A DNA stretch of 64,000 nt from Bacillus sp. ISL-18. GTDB lineage: Bacteria; Bacillota; Bacilli; Bacillales; Cytobacillaceae. The stretch spans positions 471,573 through 535,572 of the forward strand of contig NZ_JAGGQG010000010.1 of the NCBI RefSeq assembly GCF_018613415.1, read 5' to 3'. A model generated the notes under the pieces. That model did no database searches, was not told the origin of the DNA, and was given only the letters and a program-made list of their open reading frames with translations. Position 1 is the first letter of the stretch. The number at the start of each line of letters is the position of its first letter. Shown piece by piece: positions 34,875-44,752 of this stretch. Both the position numbers and the translations under genes were made by a program.

Positions 34875-36392
34875 TTATTTTACGTTGTCTAATTGCTGTA
34901 GTAACTTTTTCAGGTCCATTGTTTTAAGGCCTTCAGCGGCTTTTTCAATATCTTTTGAAAAAATGCGGTCCTTTTTAATAGAAGGAACAAGTTTTCTTCC
35001 GGTATCATAAAGCCTTCTTGTTTGGTTTGCCATTTTCTCAATTCCCCGGTATTCAACCGCCTGCATCGCACAAATTAGCTCTATTGCCAGGACTCTTCTT
35101 GTATTCTGAATAATTTGATGTGCATGCCTGGAAGCGATTGTTCCCATGCTTACATGGTCCTCTTGGTTCGCTGATGATGGGATGGAATCTACACTTGCTG
35201 GATGTGCCAGAGTTTTGTTTTCCGAAACAAGAGATGCAGCAACATATTGCATGATCATGGCACCTGATTGTAAGCCTGGCTCCGGGCTTAAAAATGGTGG
35301 TAAATCATTTAATTGTGGATTGATTAATCGTTCAATCCGTCTTTCAGAAATATTCGCCATTTCTGCAACAGCAATTTTCATAAAATCCATCGCAAAAGCG
35401 ATTGGCTGTCCATGGAAGTTACCACCGGAAATTACTTTTTCACCATCATCAAAAATTAATGGATTATCCGTTGCAGCATTCATCTCAATCTCCAATTTCT
35501 CTTTTACATAATCCAGGGCTTGCCACGTGGCACCATGAACTTGCGGGATACATCGAAGGGAATAAGCATCCTGTACTCTCAATTCTCCCTGTACCGTCGT
35601 CAATAAACTATCGCTTAAGTAACCGCGGATTCGTGCTGCGGTATCGATTTGCTGTTGATAACCCCGAGCAAGATGAACCTCTTCAGCAAAGGCATCAATA
35701 ATCCCAGTTAATCCTTCAATCGTCATGGCGGAAATTAACTCACTTTGGAATGCAAGTTGTTCTGCCTCGAGATAGCCAACCACGCCCATTGCTGTCATTG
35801 CTTGCGTTCCGTTGATAAGAGCAAGGCCTTCTTTTGCTTGAAGTGTTACTGGGAATATCCCTTCTAGCTGAAAGGCTTCAAGTGAGTCCATTCGATTTCC
35901 TTTATAAAATACTTCTCCTTCCCCGATTAGCACCAATGCCAAGTGTGAGAGCGGTGCCAAATCACCGCTTGCTCCAAGGGAACCTTGCTGCGGAATCACG
36001 GGGATTATATCCTTGTTTACTAAATCTAATAATCTTTCAATCACAATCGGTCTAATTCCAGAATAGCCCTTCAAAAGAGCATTAGCGCGAAGAAGAACCA
36101 TTGCCTTTGCAACAACCTCTGGGAACGGCTCACCTACTCCGCAAGCATGTGAGCGAATTAAATTGAGCTGCAGATCTTGAACATGATTCTTATCAATTAG
36201 AACATCGCTGAATTTACCAAAACCTGTTGTAATTCCATAAACTACTCTTGATTCTGATACGATTCTTTCAACTGCTCTCCGGCTCTTTCCGGCAGCCTCA
36301 ATACTTTTCTCGCAAGCGGCCACCTTCTGACCTCCGAATAAAACTTCCTTTATTTGAGCTAGGGTTAAACTTTGGCCTGTTAACGTAATCAT
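34875..36392 (-). CDS. hutH: Histidine ammonia-lyase
   Basis: A 505-residue enzyme deaminating histidine to urocanate. The self-forming MIO electrophile derives from Ala141-Ser142-Gly143 in [15 protein letters not shown]. Other conserved blocks are [24 protein letters not shown], and [18 protein letters not shown]-type (here [18 protein letters not shown]). GGAGAG precedes the ATG. First gene of the hut operon hutH-permease-hutU-hutI-hutG. No hutP regulator lies upstream, but a leader peptide and terminator-like hairpin do. Confidence 0.97.
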   Translation of the reverse strand: MITLTGQSLTLAQIKEVLFGGQKVAACEKSIEAAGKSRRAVERIVSESRVVYGITTGFGKFSDVLIDKNHVQDLQLNLIRSHACGVGEPFPEVVAKAMVLLRANALLKGYSGIRPIVIERLLDLVNKDIIPVIPQQGSLGASGDLAPLSHLALVLIGEGEVFYKGNRMDSLEAFQLEGIFPVTLQAKEGLALINGTQAMTAMGVVGYLEAEQLAFQSELISAMTIEGLTGIIDAFAEEVHLARGYQQQIDTAARIRGYLSDSLLTTVQGELRVQDAYSLRCIPQVHGATWQALDYVKEKLEIEMNAATDNPLIFDDGEKVISGGNFHGQPIAFAMDFMKIAVAEMANISERRIERLINPQLNDLPPFLSPEPGLQSGAMIMQYVAASLVSENKTLAHPASVDSIPSSANQEDHVSMGTIASRHAHQIIQNTRRVLAIELICAMQAVEYRGIEKMANQTRRLYDTGRKLVPSIKKDRIFSKDIEKAAEGLKTMDLKKLLQQLDNVK

Positions 36393-36424
36393 AATATCTC
36401 TCCTCTACCACTTTAGTATAATAA

Positions 36425-36475
36425 AGAAAGAGGCTGGATTCCGATTCTGATTAGAATTGGAGTCCAGCCTCTTTT
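36425..36475 (-). terminator. Terminator-like hairpin in the hutH leader (possible attenuator)
   Basis: On the minus strand AGAGGCTGGA and TCCAGCCTCT form a strong stem, with an inner pair ATTCT/AGAAT, followed by TTCTTTATTATA. It sits between the predicted promoter and hutH and overlaps the end of a leader frame, so it could attenuate the operon. It could also stop plus-strand transcription (tail TTTTATTA). Confidence 0.65.
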
Positions 36476-36519
36476 ATTACCGTTTTTGAATTTTGAACTA
36501 TTTTTTTATGCCACTTCAT
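36451..36519 (-). CDS. Putative 22-residue hut leader peptide
   Basis: A short frame starting MKWHKKIVQNSKTV, ending in ...AGLQF, with GGGAG nine bases before the ATG. Its last codons run through the 5-prime arm of the terminator-like hairpin and its stop lies in the loop. It holds one His codon. A ribosome on this frame would disrupt the hairpin, so translation could control readthrough into hutH. No homologue is known to me. Confidence 0.45.
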   Translation of the reverse strand: MKWHKKIVQNSKTVIKEAGLQF

Positions 36520-36563
36520 GTGTTTTCACTCCCATCATATAATTTTCTATTACTATGATAATT

Positions 36564-36593
36564 ATCTTATGTGAGTAAACCATGCTTTGTCAA
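36564..36593 (-). promoter_or_regulatory. Probable hut operon promoter
   Basis: TTGACA (36588-36593 on the minus strand), an 18-bp spacer and TAAGAT. The predicted transcript carries the leader peptide and hairpin before hutH. No clear catabolite-response element was found by eye. Confidence 0.5.
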
Positions 36594-36675
36594 CAAAAAA
36601 TTCTGAATTTTAACACAATAATACTTTAGCACAATAGTAAATGAAAGGCTTAAGCAAATTGAATAAACCTATTTC

Positions 36676-36720
36676 ATAGTAAAGAGGAGACTGCACATTT
36701 CCAGGCAGCCCCCTCTTTTT
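36676..36720 (-). terminator. Terminator of the pst-phoU operon
   Basis: AAGAGGGGGCTGC with GCAGTCTCCTCTT form a long imperfect stem directly after phoU. The T-run is better on the plus side; on the minus side the tail is TTACTATG, so strength in the needed direction is uncertain. Confidence 0.6.
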
Positions 36721-37379
36721 TAAGCATTTAAGTTTAGTCGTTTTCCTGTAACAAGATAAATGACATTCTCAGCAATATTCGTTGAATGATCGGCGATTCT
36801 CTCGACATTTCTACAAACAAATGCTAACTGAATGATTTGGTTGGTTGAATTTAGATTTTGCGGGATATATCCTATTAATTCTTGAATTAGACGGCCAAAC
36901 ATTTGATCCACCTGGTCATCTTTTTTTGCACATTCTTGTGCCAGAGAAACATCCTCGGTGGTAAAAGCTTCAATCGACTCAGAAACCATCTCCAAAGCGA
37001 TTCCCATCATATTTGGTATATCAATGATCTCCTTAATATGCTTTTCATGACCTATGTGAATGGTGGATTTAGCGATATTTACGGCAATATCAGCCAATCT
37101 TTCAATTTCTGATGATACCTTTAATGCAGCGCTTATTTTTCTAAGGTCGGTAGCTACAGGTGATTCTCTTGCAATTAATAATAAGGCTTTATCATTGATT
37201 TCTTGTTCCAAATTATTAATTTCATTATCCCCCATTAGAACAGCCTTTGCCTTATCGAGGTCTTGATTGACTAAAGAGAGCATAGCATCTTTAATCGCCA
37301 TTTCTGCTTTTTTAGCCATGGATAATAATATTTCATTTAATTGCAGTAAATTATGATCAAAATTAGACCTTGTACTCAT
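36720..37379 (-). CDS. phoU: Phosphate transport regulator PhoU
   Basis: A 219-residue all-helical protein of two PhoU repeats with the metal-binding motifs (E/D)xxxD near LERLADIAVNIAK and VERIADHSTNIAENVIYLV. It modulates Pst transport and, in many bacteria, signalling to the PhoR kinase. I start it at the ATG at 37379 (MSTRSNFDHNLLQ), after GGGGTGG; the open frame extends 29 codons further into pstB. Last gene of the operon. B. subtilis lacks a phoU in its pst operon, so this is a difference. Confidence 0.92.
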   Translation of the reverse strand: MSTRSNFDHNLLQLNEILLSMAKKAEMAIKDAMLSLVNQDLDKAKAVLMGDNEINNLEQEINDKALLLIARESPVATDLRKISAALKVSSEIERLADIAVNIAKSTIHIGHEKHIKEIIDIPNMMGIALEMVSESIEAFTTEDVSLAQECAKKDDQVDQMFGRLIQELIGYIPQNLNSTNQIIQLAFVCRNVERIADHSTNIAENVIYLVTGKRLNLNA

Positions 37380-37392
37380 TTTGTCCACCCCA

Positions 37393-38166
37393 TCATCCGA
37401 ATCTTCCGGTAATATACCCTTCCGTACGTGAGTCCGCAGGGTTTGAAAATATAGCAGCAGTAGCATCTAATTCAATAAGCTCCCCCATTAAGAAGAAGGC
37501 TGTTTTATCTGACACCCGTGATGCCTGCTGCATGTTGTGAGTAACAATGACGATTGTATACTTTTCTTTTAACTCTAAGATCAATTCCTCTATTTTCAAA
37601 GTAGAGATTGGATCTAACGCAGAAGTTGGTTCATCCATTAGTAATACCTCAGGTTTGGTAGCTAACGCCCTAGCAATACACAATCTTTGCTGCTGTCCGC
37701 CCGATAACCCCAATGCAGGTGCGTGTAATCGATCCTTCACTTCATCCCATAATGCTACGTCCATCAATGATTTTGTGACAATCTCATCAAGATGGACCTT
37801 TTTTTTAATCCCATGAATTCTCGGTCCGTAGGCGATATTATCATAAATAGATTGTGGAAAGGGATTTCCCTTTTGGAAAACCATCCCCACATGTTTGCGA
37901 AGGTCTACAAGATCAACTTTTTCATCAAGGATGTTCTTACCATTTAAGTTAATTTCACCTGTCATTTTGACATTTGGAATCATATTAATCATTAAGTTAA
38001 GTGTTTTAATAAAGGTGGACTTACCACATCCAGATGGTCCAATTATTGCCGTAACTTCTTTTTTATTAATGGAAAAGTTTATATCTTTTAAGGCATGATG
38101 GTCTCCGTACCATAAATTTAAATCTTTTACATCAAATATTTGTCTTGTTAACGTTGAAGTTGTCAT
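37393..38166 (-). CDS. pstB: Phosphate ABC transporter ATP-binding protein PstB (copy 2)
   Basis: A 257-residue ATPase. Walker [10 protein letters not shown] near residue 42, signature [16 protein letters not shown], Walker [14 protein letters not shown], and switch His in [11 protein letters not shown]. The [13 protein letters not shown] segment is typical of PstB. It powers high-affinity phosphate import through PstC/PstA. It is about 55-60 percent similar by eye to its upstream neighbour, a tandem duplication also seen as pstBA/pstBB in B. subtilis. Confidence 0.93.
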   Translation of the reverse strand: MTTSTLTRQIFDVKDLNLWYGDHHALKDINFSINKKEVTAIIGPSGCGKSTFIKTLNLMINMIPNVKMTGEINLNGKNILDEKVDLVDLRKHVGMVFQKGNPFPQSIYDNIAYGPRIHGIKKKVHLDEIVTKSLMDVALWDEVKDRLHAPALGLSGGQQQRLCIARALATKPEVLLMDEPTSALDPISTLKIEELILELKEKYTIVIVTHNMQQASRVSDKTAFFLMGELIELDATAAIFSNPADSRTEGYITGRFG

Positions 38167-38178
38167 GACGATACCCCC

Positions 38179-39000
38179 TTATCCGAATCTTCCAGAAATA
38201 TATTCTTCAGTCTTTTTAACGGAAGGATTGGTAAAGATTTTTTCAGTAGAATCGATTTCAATTAAATCTCCATTTAAAAAGAACGCTGTTTTATCGGAAA
38301 TACGGGAAGCCTGCTGCATATTATGTGTAACAATAATAATCGAATAATCCTTTTTCAAGTCAACAATCAGCTCTTCGACCTTTGCATTGGAAATGGGGTC
38401 TAATGCGGATGATGGCTCATCAAGGAGCATAACTGCCGGCTTCATTGCAATCGTCCTAGCTATACAAAGACGCTGCTGCTGCCCGCCTGAAAGTGAAAGA
38501 GCAGATTTATAGAGTCGGTCCTTTACTTCATCCCACAAAGCTGCTTTTTCTAGACTTTCTTGTACAATATCATCAAGCCGGCTTTTCTTTTTAATGCCGC
38601 TAAACTTCAATGCATGGGTAATATTTTCATAGATAGATTTTGGAAACGGGTTAGGCTTTTGAAATACCATACCAATTTCTTTCCTTAATGCGACTACATT
38701 GATTTGGTCGGATAAGATATTTAGGTCTTCATAAAGAATTTCACCTTCAGCTCTTGCTCCTGGAATTAAATCATTCATCCGATTAATACTTCGCAAAAAT
38801 GTTGACTTCCCACAGCCAGACGGTCCAATTAATGCAGTTACAGCATTTTTCTCTATATCCATTGAGATACCATTTACGGCACGTTTTTCCCCATAAAATA
38901 TTTCTAAATTATTTACTTTTAAAATATTTTCCATTGGGAACGGGACGGTTGTTTCAAATGTTTGTTCCATAGATTCCTTTTCCAATAGAGTCGTAACCAT
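38179..39000 (-). CDS. pstB: Phosphate ABC transporter ATP-binding protein PstB (copy 1)
   Basis: A 273-residue PstB. Walker [10 protein letters not shown], signature [16 protein letters not shown], Walker [14 protein letters not shown] and the His in [10 protein letters not shown] are present. It has a 25-residue N-terminal extension (METTLLEKE-like region up to [14 protein letters not shown]) absent from copy 2. Same operon, 18 bp after pstA. The two copies may form a heterodimeric ATPase pair. Confidence 0.93.
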   Translation of the reverse strand: MVTTLLEKESMEQTFETTVPFPMENILKVNNLEIFYGEKRAVNGISMDIEKNAVTALIGPSGCGKSTFLRSINRMNDLIPGARAEGEILYEDLNILSDQINVVALRKEIGMVFQKPNPFPKSIYENITHALKFSGIKKKSRLDDIVQESLEKAALWDEVKDRLYKSALSLSGGQQQRLCIARTIAMKPAVMLLDEPSSALDPISNAKVEELIVDLKKDYSIIIVTHNMQQASRISDKTAFFLNGDLIEIDSTEKIFTNPSVKKTEEYISGRFG

Positions 39001-39017
39001 CCATTTTCACCTGCCCT

Positions 39018-39905
39018 TTATTTAGTTGCTGTAATTTTTTTATGAATCAATCTGCCAATCCATCTTGCTAAGAGGTTAAATACTAAGACTGAAATAACCA
39101 GCACGGCGGCAGAACCATTTGAAACTTCTTCAACGTCAGGAATTAGCCCCTGTGTATTGACCGACCAAATGTGTACAGCGAGTGTTTCGGCAGGACGAAA
39201 AATATTTAATGGCGACTGATCAGAAAATGGATTCCAGTTGGCATAATCAAGCCTTGGTGTCGATAGACCAGCTGTAAATAACAAGGCGGCCGCTTCACCA
39301 AATACCCTTCCTGCTGCTAGAATGGCACCAGTTAAAATGGACGGAAATGCACTTGGTAAAATAACCGTTTTAATTGTGTGCCAATGCGTAATCCCTAGGG
39401 CAAGACTTGCCTCTTTTAATTCGCGGGGAACAGCACGAATCGCATCCTCACTCACCCGTACAAGCACTGGAAGATTAAATACCGTTAATGCTAAAGCACC
39501 GCCCAAAATCGTATAACCCCATCCGGTTAAATTAACGAACATTAATAAACCAAACATCCCAATAACAATCGATGGCAGAGAAGCAAGGACCTCAATACAT
39601 GAACGGATCATATCGGTGACCTTCCCCGGTTTTGCATATTCCGCCATATAGATTCCACCACCTACACCAAGTGGAACGGTAATTAACATCGTTATAAATA
39701 GAACGTAGAAGGAATTAAATAATTGATCGCGAATTCCTCCCCCAGCAAGTACATTACTTGAAGGTGTTGTTAAAAAATGAAGTGAAACATGTTTTAGGCC
39801 GTTCACTAAAATATAGGAAAATAGTCCAACTAAAATAGAAATAATTATAATGGCAATCGCTACAAATACTCCTGTAGCTAATCGGTCAGCAGTTTTGCTA
39901 TTCAT
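39018..39905 (-). CDS. pstA: Phosphate ABC transporter permease PstA
   Basis: A 295-residue permease with six helices. The EAA loop is the SEDAIRAVPRELKEASLALG, then THWHTIKTVILPSAFPSILTGA stretch, which contacts PstB. Start placed at the ATG at 39905, behind GAGGAGGAA; the longer frame is upstream pstC sequence. The ATG overlaps the pstC stop by 1 bp (TAATG). Confidence 0.95.
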   Translation of the reverse strand: MNSKTADRLATGVFVAIAIIIISILVGLFSYILVNGLKHVSLHFLTTPSSNVLAGGGIRDQLFNSFYVLFITMLITVPLGVGGGIYMAEYAKPGKVTDMIRSCIEVLASLPSIVIGMFGLLMFVNLTGWGYTILGGALALTVFNLPVLVRVSEDAIRAVPRELKEASLALGITHWHTIKTVILPSAFPSILTGAILAAGRVFGEAAALLFTAGLSTPRLDYANWNPFSDQSPLNIFRPAETLAVHIWSVNTQGLIPDVEEVSNGSAAVLVISVLVFNLLARWIGRLIHKKITATK

Positions 39906-40825
39906 TACAGCTTCCTCCTCGATGATAGATAACGGATTAGGAGAATAAACGCAAACGACATAACTAATAAAATAAGACCCATCGACCAAAGTGTGTTATT
40001 TTCAACACTTCCGTAAGTGGTGTGTCCCATATTTAAGGTAATAATGGTCGTTAAAGTTGCTGAAGCATCCAATAGGCTTGTTGGTATATCACGAACGTTA
40101 CCGATTACCATTTGGACAGCTAAAGCTTCTCCGAATGCCCTTGCCATACCTAAAACTACGGCAGTCAACAAGGTGGGCAAAGCAGCCGGAATAAGAACCT
40201 TGCGGATCGTTTGCCAACGTGTTGCCCCAAGAGCATAGGACCCTTCTCGTAAACTTTTTGGTAATGAACTCATTGCGTCTGTCGCAATGGTCGTAATCGT
40301 TGGTAAAATCATGATGGATAACACAATCGTCCCTGAAAGCAAACTAAATCCTAATCCGCCCACATGTTCTCTGATAAAAGGAACTAATACTGTAAGCCCG
40401 ATGAATCCATAAACAACAGATGGAATTCCAACTAAAAGCTCAATGATTGGTTGTAATATTTTTCGTCCCCATGAAGGTGCAATTTCTGTCATGAATATCG
40501 CACCGCCAATTCCCAATGGTGCCGCAACAATTGCTGATAAAAAAGTAACAGCAAAGGAACCGAAGATAAACGGTAATACCCCATACTCTGGATTAGCTTT
40601 ATCGGTAGGATTCCAGTGGACACTGGTTAAGAACTCAATAAAATTAACACCATTCTTAATAAATGATTGCAGCCCTTTTGTACCAAGGAAGATGGTAATC
40701 GAAATGGTGGCAGAGATCATAATCACCGCGCACAGTAACACAAGAATCTTTCCACGAACTTCTCCATCCATCCGATTTTTTCCGGACTTTAACAATCTTT
40801 CCCTAGCAGGTACGATCTTTTCCAT
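39905..40825 (-). CDS. pstC: Phosphate ABC transporter permease PstC
   Basis: A 306-residue permease with six helices; EAA loop MSSLPKSLREGSYALGATRW, then QTIRKVLIPAALPTLLTAVV. The start is taken at the ATG at 40825 (MEKIVPARER), eight bases after GGGGTG. It is the first gene of the pst operon in this window: no pstS lies upstream, only the Pho-box promoter and then pbpA. The phosphate-binding protein must be encoded elsewhere. Confidence 0.94.
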   Translation of the reverse strand: MEKIVPARERLLKSGKNRMDGEVRGKILVLLCAVIMISATISITIFLGTKGLQSFIKNGVNFIEFLTSVHWNPTDKANPEYGVLPFIFGSFAVTFLSAIVAAPLGIGGAIFMTEIAPSWGRKILQPIIELLVGIPSVVYGFIGLTVLVPFIREHVGGLGFSLLSGTIVLSIMILPTITTIATDAMSSLPKSLREGSYALGATRWQTIRKVLIPAALPTLLTAVVLGMARAFGEALAVQMVIGNVRDIPTSLLDASATLTTIITLNMGHTTYGSVENNTLWSMGLILLVMSFAFILLIRYLSSRRKL

Positions 40826-40992
40826 TGCAGCAACACCCCTATATACGTCATAAGAGGGTAAATGCAGTTCCACACTTACCCAGTTATTCAATTAACTATC
40901 AACTTATAAATCTTTTTAATTTCCTTCCGTATCACGTTCTACTTTCATCCTTGTTCCTGTTTTCTCTTACATATACAAGCATAAATCCTAAG

Positions 40993-41052
40993 TGTAAACG
41001 GAGTTTTAATCGTATGTAAAGGTTTTGTAAATCTATGTTTAGATATTGTAAA
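40993..41052 (-). promoter_or_regulatory. PhoP box array upstream of pstC
   Basis: Six TTTACA-like hexamers (TGTAAA, TTTTAA, TGTAAA, TGTAAA, TGTTTA, TGTAAA on the plus strand) begin at 40993, 41004, 41015, 41026, 41036 and 41047, spacing 11, 11, 11, 10 and 11 bp. This is the known PhoP pattern of TT(A/C/T)A(C/T)A repeats at 11-bp spacing, pointing to induction of pst under phosphate starvation. Confidence 0.85.
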
Positions 41053-41056
41053 GTTG

Positions 41057-41097
41057 AAAAAAATAAAAAAACCACCTGTCTAATTAATGACAGGTGG
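41057..41097 (-). terminator. Terminator of pbpA
   Basis: CCACCTGTC-TAATTAAT-GACAGGTGG with a long T tract on the minus strand. Confidence 0.9.
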
Positions 41098-41113
41098 CTA
41101 TAAGAATATAAAT

Positions 41114-43267
41114 CTATTGTCCCGTTTGTTGCGTATTTTGAGTAGAATCTGCTGTATTTTGGTCTGCTTGCTGTTCAGAACCTGAAACACCATCTGTTAG
41201 TTGACGTGTTTTCTTCAAGTCAAAATAGGCATTCAATACTCGGCGCCCAATTGAGGAGTTGATACTTGGACCACTATTACCTGAATATGCCCAAGGCACA
41301 ACGACAGCAATGGCAACTTCCGGGTTAGTTGACGGTGCAAAGCTAACAAGGCTTAAGTTCATTACTGCTGTACCACGTAAAGATTTAACAGAACCATCAT
41401 AAAAGGCTTGAGCCGTTCCGGTCTTTCCAGCAGGGCTGTATGGTGCACTTCTAAAGGCGCTAGTTGCCGTACCATCTCCAACCTGCATAACCATTCGGAA
41501 ACCTTCTTGGACCCGTTTAATCCAAGCATCCTTCATATCGAGACGATTTAATACCTTTGGTTCTATTTCTTCAATAATCGGTCCTAACTTATTACTATCC
41601 ATTACTGGTTCGCGAATTTCTTTGACTATATGAGGCTGGACACGATTACCCCCATTAGCGATCGTTGAAACGTATTGAGCTAACTGCATCGGTGTGTACG
41701 TATCATACTGACCAATAGCAAAGTCAAGAAGTTTACCCGGAATATTCTCTTGTCCTTGGAAACCGCTCATTTCATTTGGAAGGTCAATTCCTGTTCGTGT
41801 TCCAAGTCCAAATTGGCTAAAAGATTGCCGCATCGTATTAAAGGTCTTTGCAGTTTCCATATTGAGCGTACCATGCGGCACATACTTTCCATGCGCCATT
41901 GCAATAACGGTTTTCCACATATAGACGTTGGAAGAAACCTGTAAGGCTCTTAGATCATTAATAGAACCAAAGGTTTTCCATGATTTCTTTATAGGAGTAT
42001 TTTTAATCACTAACGGTTCATCTAGTTGGTAGGAACCCGGTTTAATCGCACCAGTCTGATAACCAGTTAAAATGGTAGCCCCTTTCACCGCTGACCCCAC
42101 GTTATAGGAGCTGGTAAAAGTACCACTAGCATAGTCTTTCATAACCGTCTTACCATTACTATCCTTACCAATTAGCTTTCCGGCCATCGACAATATTTCA
42201 CCTGTATTAGGATTGGTAACAACGACAAAGGCACGATCCATAACACCAGTATTAGGTTTGCTTTTAGCAGACCACATTTCTTCTTCAATAATCTTTTCAA
42301 CCTGCTGTTGAAGCTGCATATCAATCGTTAAGACTAGGTCGTCCCCTCGCTTCCCTTCCGAAACAACCTCGGTCGAAAGGACTTTCCCAGCTTTGTCCGT
42401 GACAGTCTTCACTTTTGCCTTCTGGCCATGGAGAACATCTTCATATTTTAATTCTAGATAACTTTTCCCCACGCGGTCATTTCGGCTGTAACCATGAGCG
42501 AGATACTTATCTAATTGTTCTTTCGGGATCCCAGCTTCAGAGGAAGTCACATCCCCTAAAATAGATTTCAACGTATCACCAAATGCATACTCACGTTTCC
42601 AGTCTGTGGTTGTATCAACGCCAGGCAGATTTTCTAGATTTTCACTGACGCTGGCAAATTCTTCTGCAGTTACGTCTTTATTTTTAACAATTTGCGGGGT
42701 TAATGCATAACCACTATTGAATTTGCTATAGATGGCAAGTGTCTCAAGGGTTTCACCTTGAATGCTGTTAATTTCCTGATCAGTCACCCGGTCCAGCTGT
42801 AATTGATAAATTTCCTTATCATCTAATTTTTTCTGATTATATAAGGCCCACTCTTTTTTCGTAATTTTTTTCTTGGCTTCCTTTGGATGTTTCATTATCC
42901 AAAAATCCTTTTTGTCACGCACCGGAACTTTGGAGGTATCCATCGAGATAATCTTTGCTAATTTTGCAGCGGTATCCAGCATTTCCTTTTGTGTCACATT
43001 TTGACTTTTTGTATAGGTAATCGCATTTAGCGGACTATTATCTACAATTGTGCTGCCATTACGGTCATACATTTTCCCTCTCGGTACGGGGTTATTCACA
43101 GTAATATCTTCGGTTCGTTGGATCTCACGTTTAAAATCATCACCAAAGACAATTTGCAGTTCTCCAAGACGAAGAATAAGAACAGAGAAAAGGATAAATA
43201 CAACAAAAAACACCATATTTAAACGAAACGGGACATGTGTTTTTTTCTTCTTCTTTTTAAGATTCAA
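41114..43267 (-). CDS. pbpA: Class B penicillin-binding protein PbpA (PBP2-type transpeptidase)
   Basis: A 717-residue protein. It opens with a Lys run, a membrane anchor (MVFFVVFILFSVLILRL), then a pedestal domain (about 60-340) and the transpeptidase domain. Catalytic motifs are Ser392-x-x-Lys395 in GSAVKG, SSN in QVSSNVYM, and KTG at 615 in AGKTGTAQA. It cross-links peptidoglycan; B. subtilis PbpA acts in rod-shape elongation. The C-terminal tail is Gln/Thr-rich. Between yqgE and pst as in B. subtilis. Bounded by a strong terminator. Confidence 0.94.
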   Translation of the reverse strand: MNLKKKKKKTHVPFRLNMVFFVVFILFSVLILRLGELQIVFGDDFKREIQRTEDITVNNPVPRGKMYDRNGSTIVDNSPLNAITYTKSQNVTQKEMLDTAAKLAKIISMDTSKVPVRDKKDFWIMKHPKEAKKKITKKEWALYNQKKLDDKEIYQLQLDRVTDQEINSIQGETLETLAIYSKFNSGYALTPQIVKNKDVTAEEFASVSENLENLPGVDTTTDWKREYAFGDTLKSILGDVTSSEAGIPKEQLDKYLAHGYSRNDRVGKSYLELKYEDVLHGQKAKVKTVTDKAGKVLSTEVVSEGKRGDDLVLTIDMQLQQQVEKIIEEEMWSAKSKPNTGVMDRAFVVVTNPNTGEILSMAGKLIGKDSNGKTVMKDYASGTFTSSYNVGSAVKGATILTGYQTGAIKPGSYQLDEPLVIKNTPIKKSWKTFGSINDLRALQVSSNVYMWKTVIAMAHGKYVPHGTLNMETAKTFNTMRQSFSQFGLGTRTGIDLPNEMSGFQGQENIPGKLLDFAIGQYDTYTPMQLAQYVSTIANGGNRVQPHIVKEIREPVMDSNKLGPIIEEIEPKVLNRLDMKDAWIKRVQEGFRMVMQVGDGTATSAFRSAPYSPAGKTGTAQAFYDGSVKSLRGTAVMNLSLVSFAPSTNPEVAIAVVVPWAYSGNSGPSINSSIGRRVLNAYFDLKKTRQLTDGVSGSEQQADQNTADSTQNTQQTGQ

Positions 43268-43397
43268 GATCTCTATACACTTCCTTTACCAAAGCTTACA
43301 TAACTTTCTTTATTTTAAAGGATAATGTCCTATTTATCTATGAATAACCCTTACCAATTTTGTTAAAAATCCTGGACCAAATTGTTTCATGGCTACA

Positions 43398-43432
43398 AAA
43401 AAACGATGAGTAGTAAACTCACCGTTTTTATG
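43398..43432 (-). terminator. Terminator of yqgE
   Basis: AAACGGTGAGTT...ACTCATCGTTT hairpin on the minus strand followed by TTTTTG, just past the yqgE stop. Confidence 0.8.
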
Positions 43433-44645
43433 CTGCAGGTATTTGAACTCTTCGCATGAACAAATAAATTAATAAATGACCTGCACCTAAAAAGAATAAC
43501 AGAATTGGAATACTTTGTTCTTCATTAAACCAAGTAACTGCTGCAAGAAAAGCTAAAATCGAAATAATCCTGCCGAGATTAAGGTAAATTTCCCGGACAA
43601 CAATATATTCTATCCTCATTTCTGCTGCCTTCCATCCTGACCCAATCACATCATATGTAGTTGAACTATAAGGGACAAACAATAGTGGATACGCTATTGC
43701 AATCATCCCTCCATATAATAATAATTTTACAAAATTCAAATCCCAAATAATTAGCATAACTGAAGCATAGAGGATAATCCCACCAATTAGAATGGCTTTT
43801 TTACGAAATTTTTTCTTTATCAATCGTGACGCAAAATAGTAAGCAACAAAGGATATTCCGGAATTAATCAAACCAAATGTCCCTAAAGACATTTCACTTC
43901 CGGTTGAAATGTAGACAAAAACAGAGATAACAAAAGCAAAGGTCCCCTCGCGTAACCCCTGAACAAAATGAGCATTTGTCACAAAACGCCAATTTTCGTT
44001 TTGTTTCCTTTCCTCAATAATCCGTTTAAAGCAATACCGGCCGGAAGCAGGCCTCGGTTTTAGTGAAAAACTCATAAACACTGCCAGACCAAATAATGCT
44101 AGTGACAATCCAAAAACAAACGAATATCCGGTAAATTCTTCAAATTTTGTGATGATAATACCTGCTGCAATTGGGCCAATCATGCCGCCTGCGGAGGATA
44201 ATATCCCTAAAAATCCATTAAAAAAATCCCTGGTCTCTGGTTCGGTAATTTCAAAGGTCAACACATTATAAGCTAACCAATAAAAGCCATAACCAATTCC
44301 GAGCAGTCCACCTAATAAAAGTAAGTAAGTAGAAGCATTTGTGCCGGTAATCAATACAGCTAGATAAAACAATGCTAACGAAATGACACCAATTCGCAGT
44401 ACGATCACTCTATCGATTTTTTTCGCCCACCGCCCCGCCAAGATAAACGTTATCGGCTGCAATACGACTATTGAGAGGTTATATAGGGCAATATCGGAAT
44501 ACTGTCCCGTTTGCTTCCAAAGATAAATATTCACAAACGTGTTAGATAAAGCAACACTCAATGAATACAGTCCGCCAATGATCAGCAAAAGTGATAAATC
44601 CTTCGTTAATTCTACGTCACCCAAAATCTTAAATTTTTTTGCCAT
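43428..44645 (-). CDS. yqgE: MFS transporter YqgE
   Basis: A 405-residue major facilitator with 11-12 helices. The motif-A-like loop AGRWAKKIDRVIVLRIG lies between helices 2 and 3, and a second FASRLIKKKFRKKAILIGG between 8 and 9. It corresponds to B. subtilis YqgE, a transporter of unknown substrate next to sodA and pbpA. RBS GGGGAG precedes the ATG. Confidence 0.88.
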   Translation of the reverse strand: MAKKFKILGDVELTKDLSLLLIIGGLYSLSVALSNTFVNIYLWKQTGQYSDIALYNLSIVVLQPITFILAGRWAKKIDRVIVLRIGVISLALFYLAVLITGTNASTYLLLLGGLLGIGYGFYWLAYNVLTFEITEPETRDFFNGFLGILSSAGGMIGPIAAGIIITKFEEFTGYSFVFGLSLALFGLAVFMSFSLKPRPASGRYCFKRIIEERKQNENWRFVTNAHFVQGLREGTFAFVISVFVYISTGSEMSLGTFGLINSGISFVAYYFASRLIKKKFRKKAILIGGIILYASVMLIIWDLNFVKLLLYGGMIAIAYPLLFVPYSSTTYDVIGSGWKAAEMRIEYIVVREIYLNLGRIISILAFLAAVTWFNEEQSIPILLFFLGAGHLLIYLFMRRVQIPAA

Positions 44646-44716
44646 AAAAAAAACTCCCCTTTGTCATAAGGGTAGTCTTTATCTAGGATAGGGTTCTTAT
44701 ACAATTAAAATAAATG

Positions 44717-44744
44717 AAAAAAAGACAGCTAATGCTGCCTTTTA
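44717..44744 (-). terminator. Terminator of sodA
   Basis: AGGCAGC-ATTA-GCTGTCT followed by TTTTTTTC on the minus strand. Confidence 0.85.
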
Positions 44745-44752
44745 AATACTCA

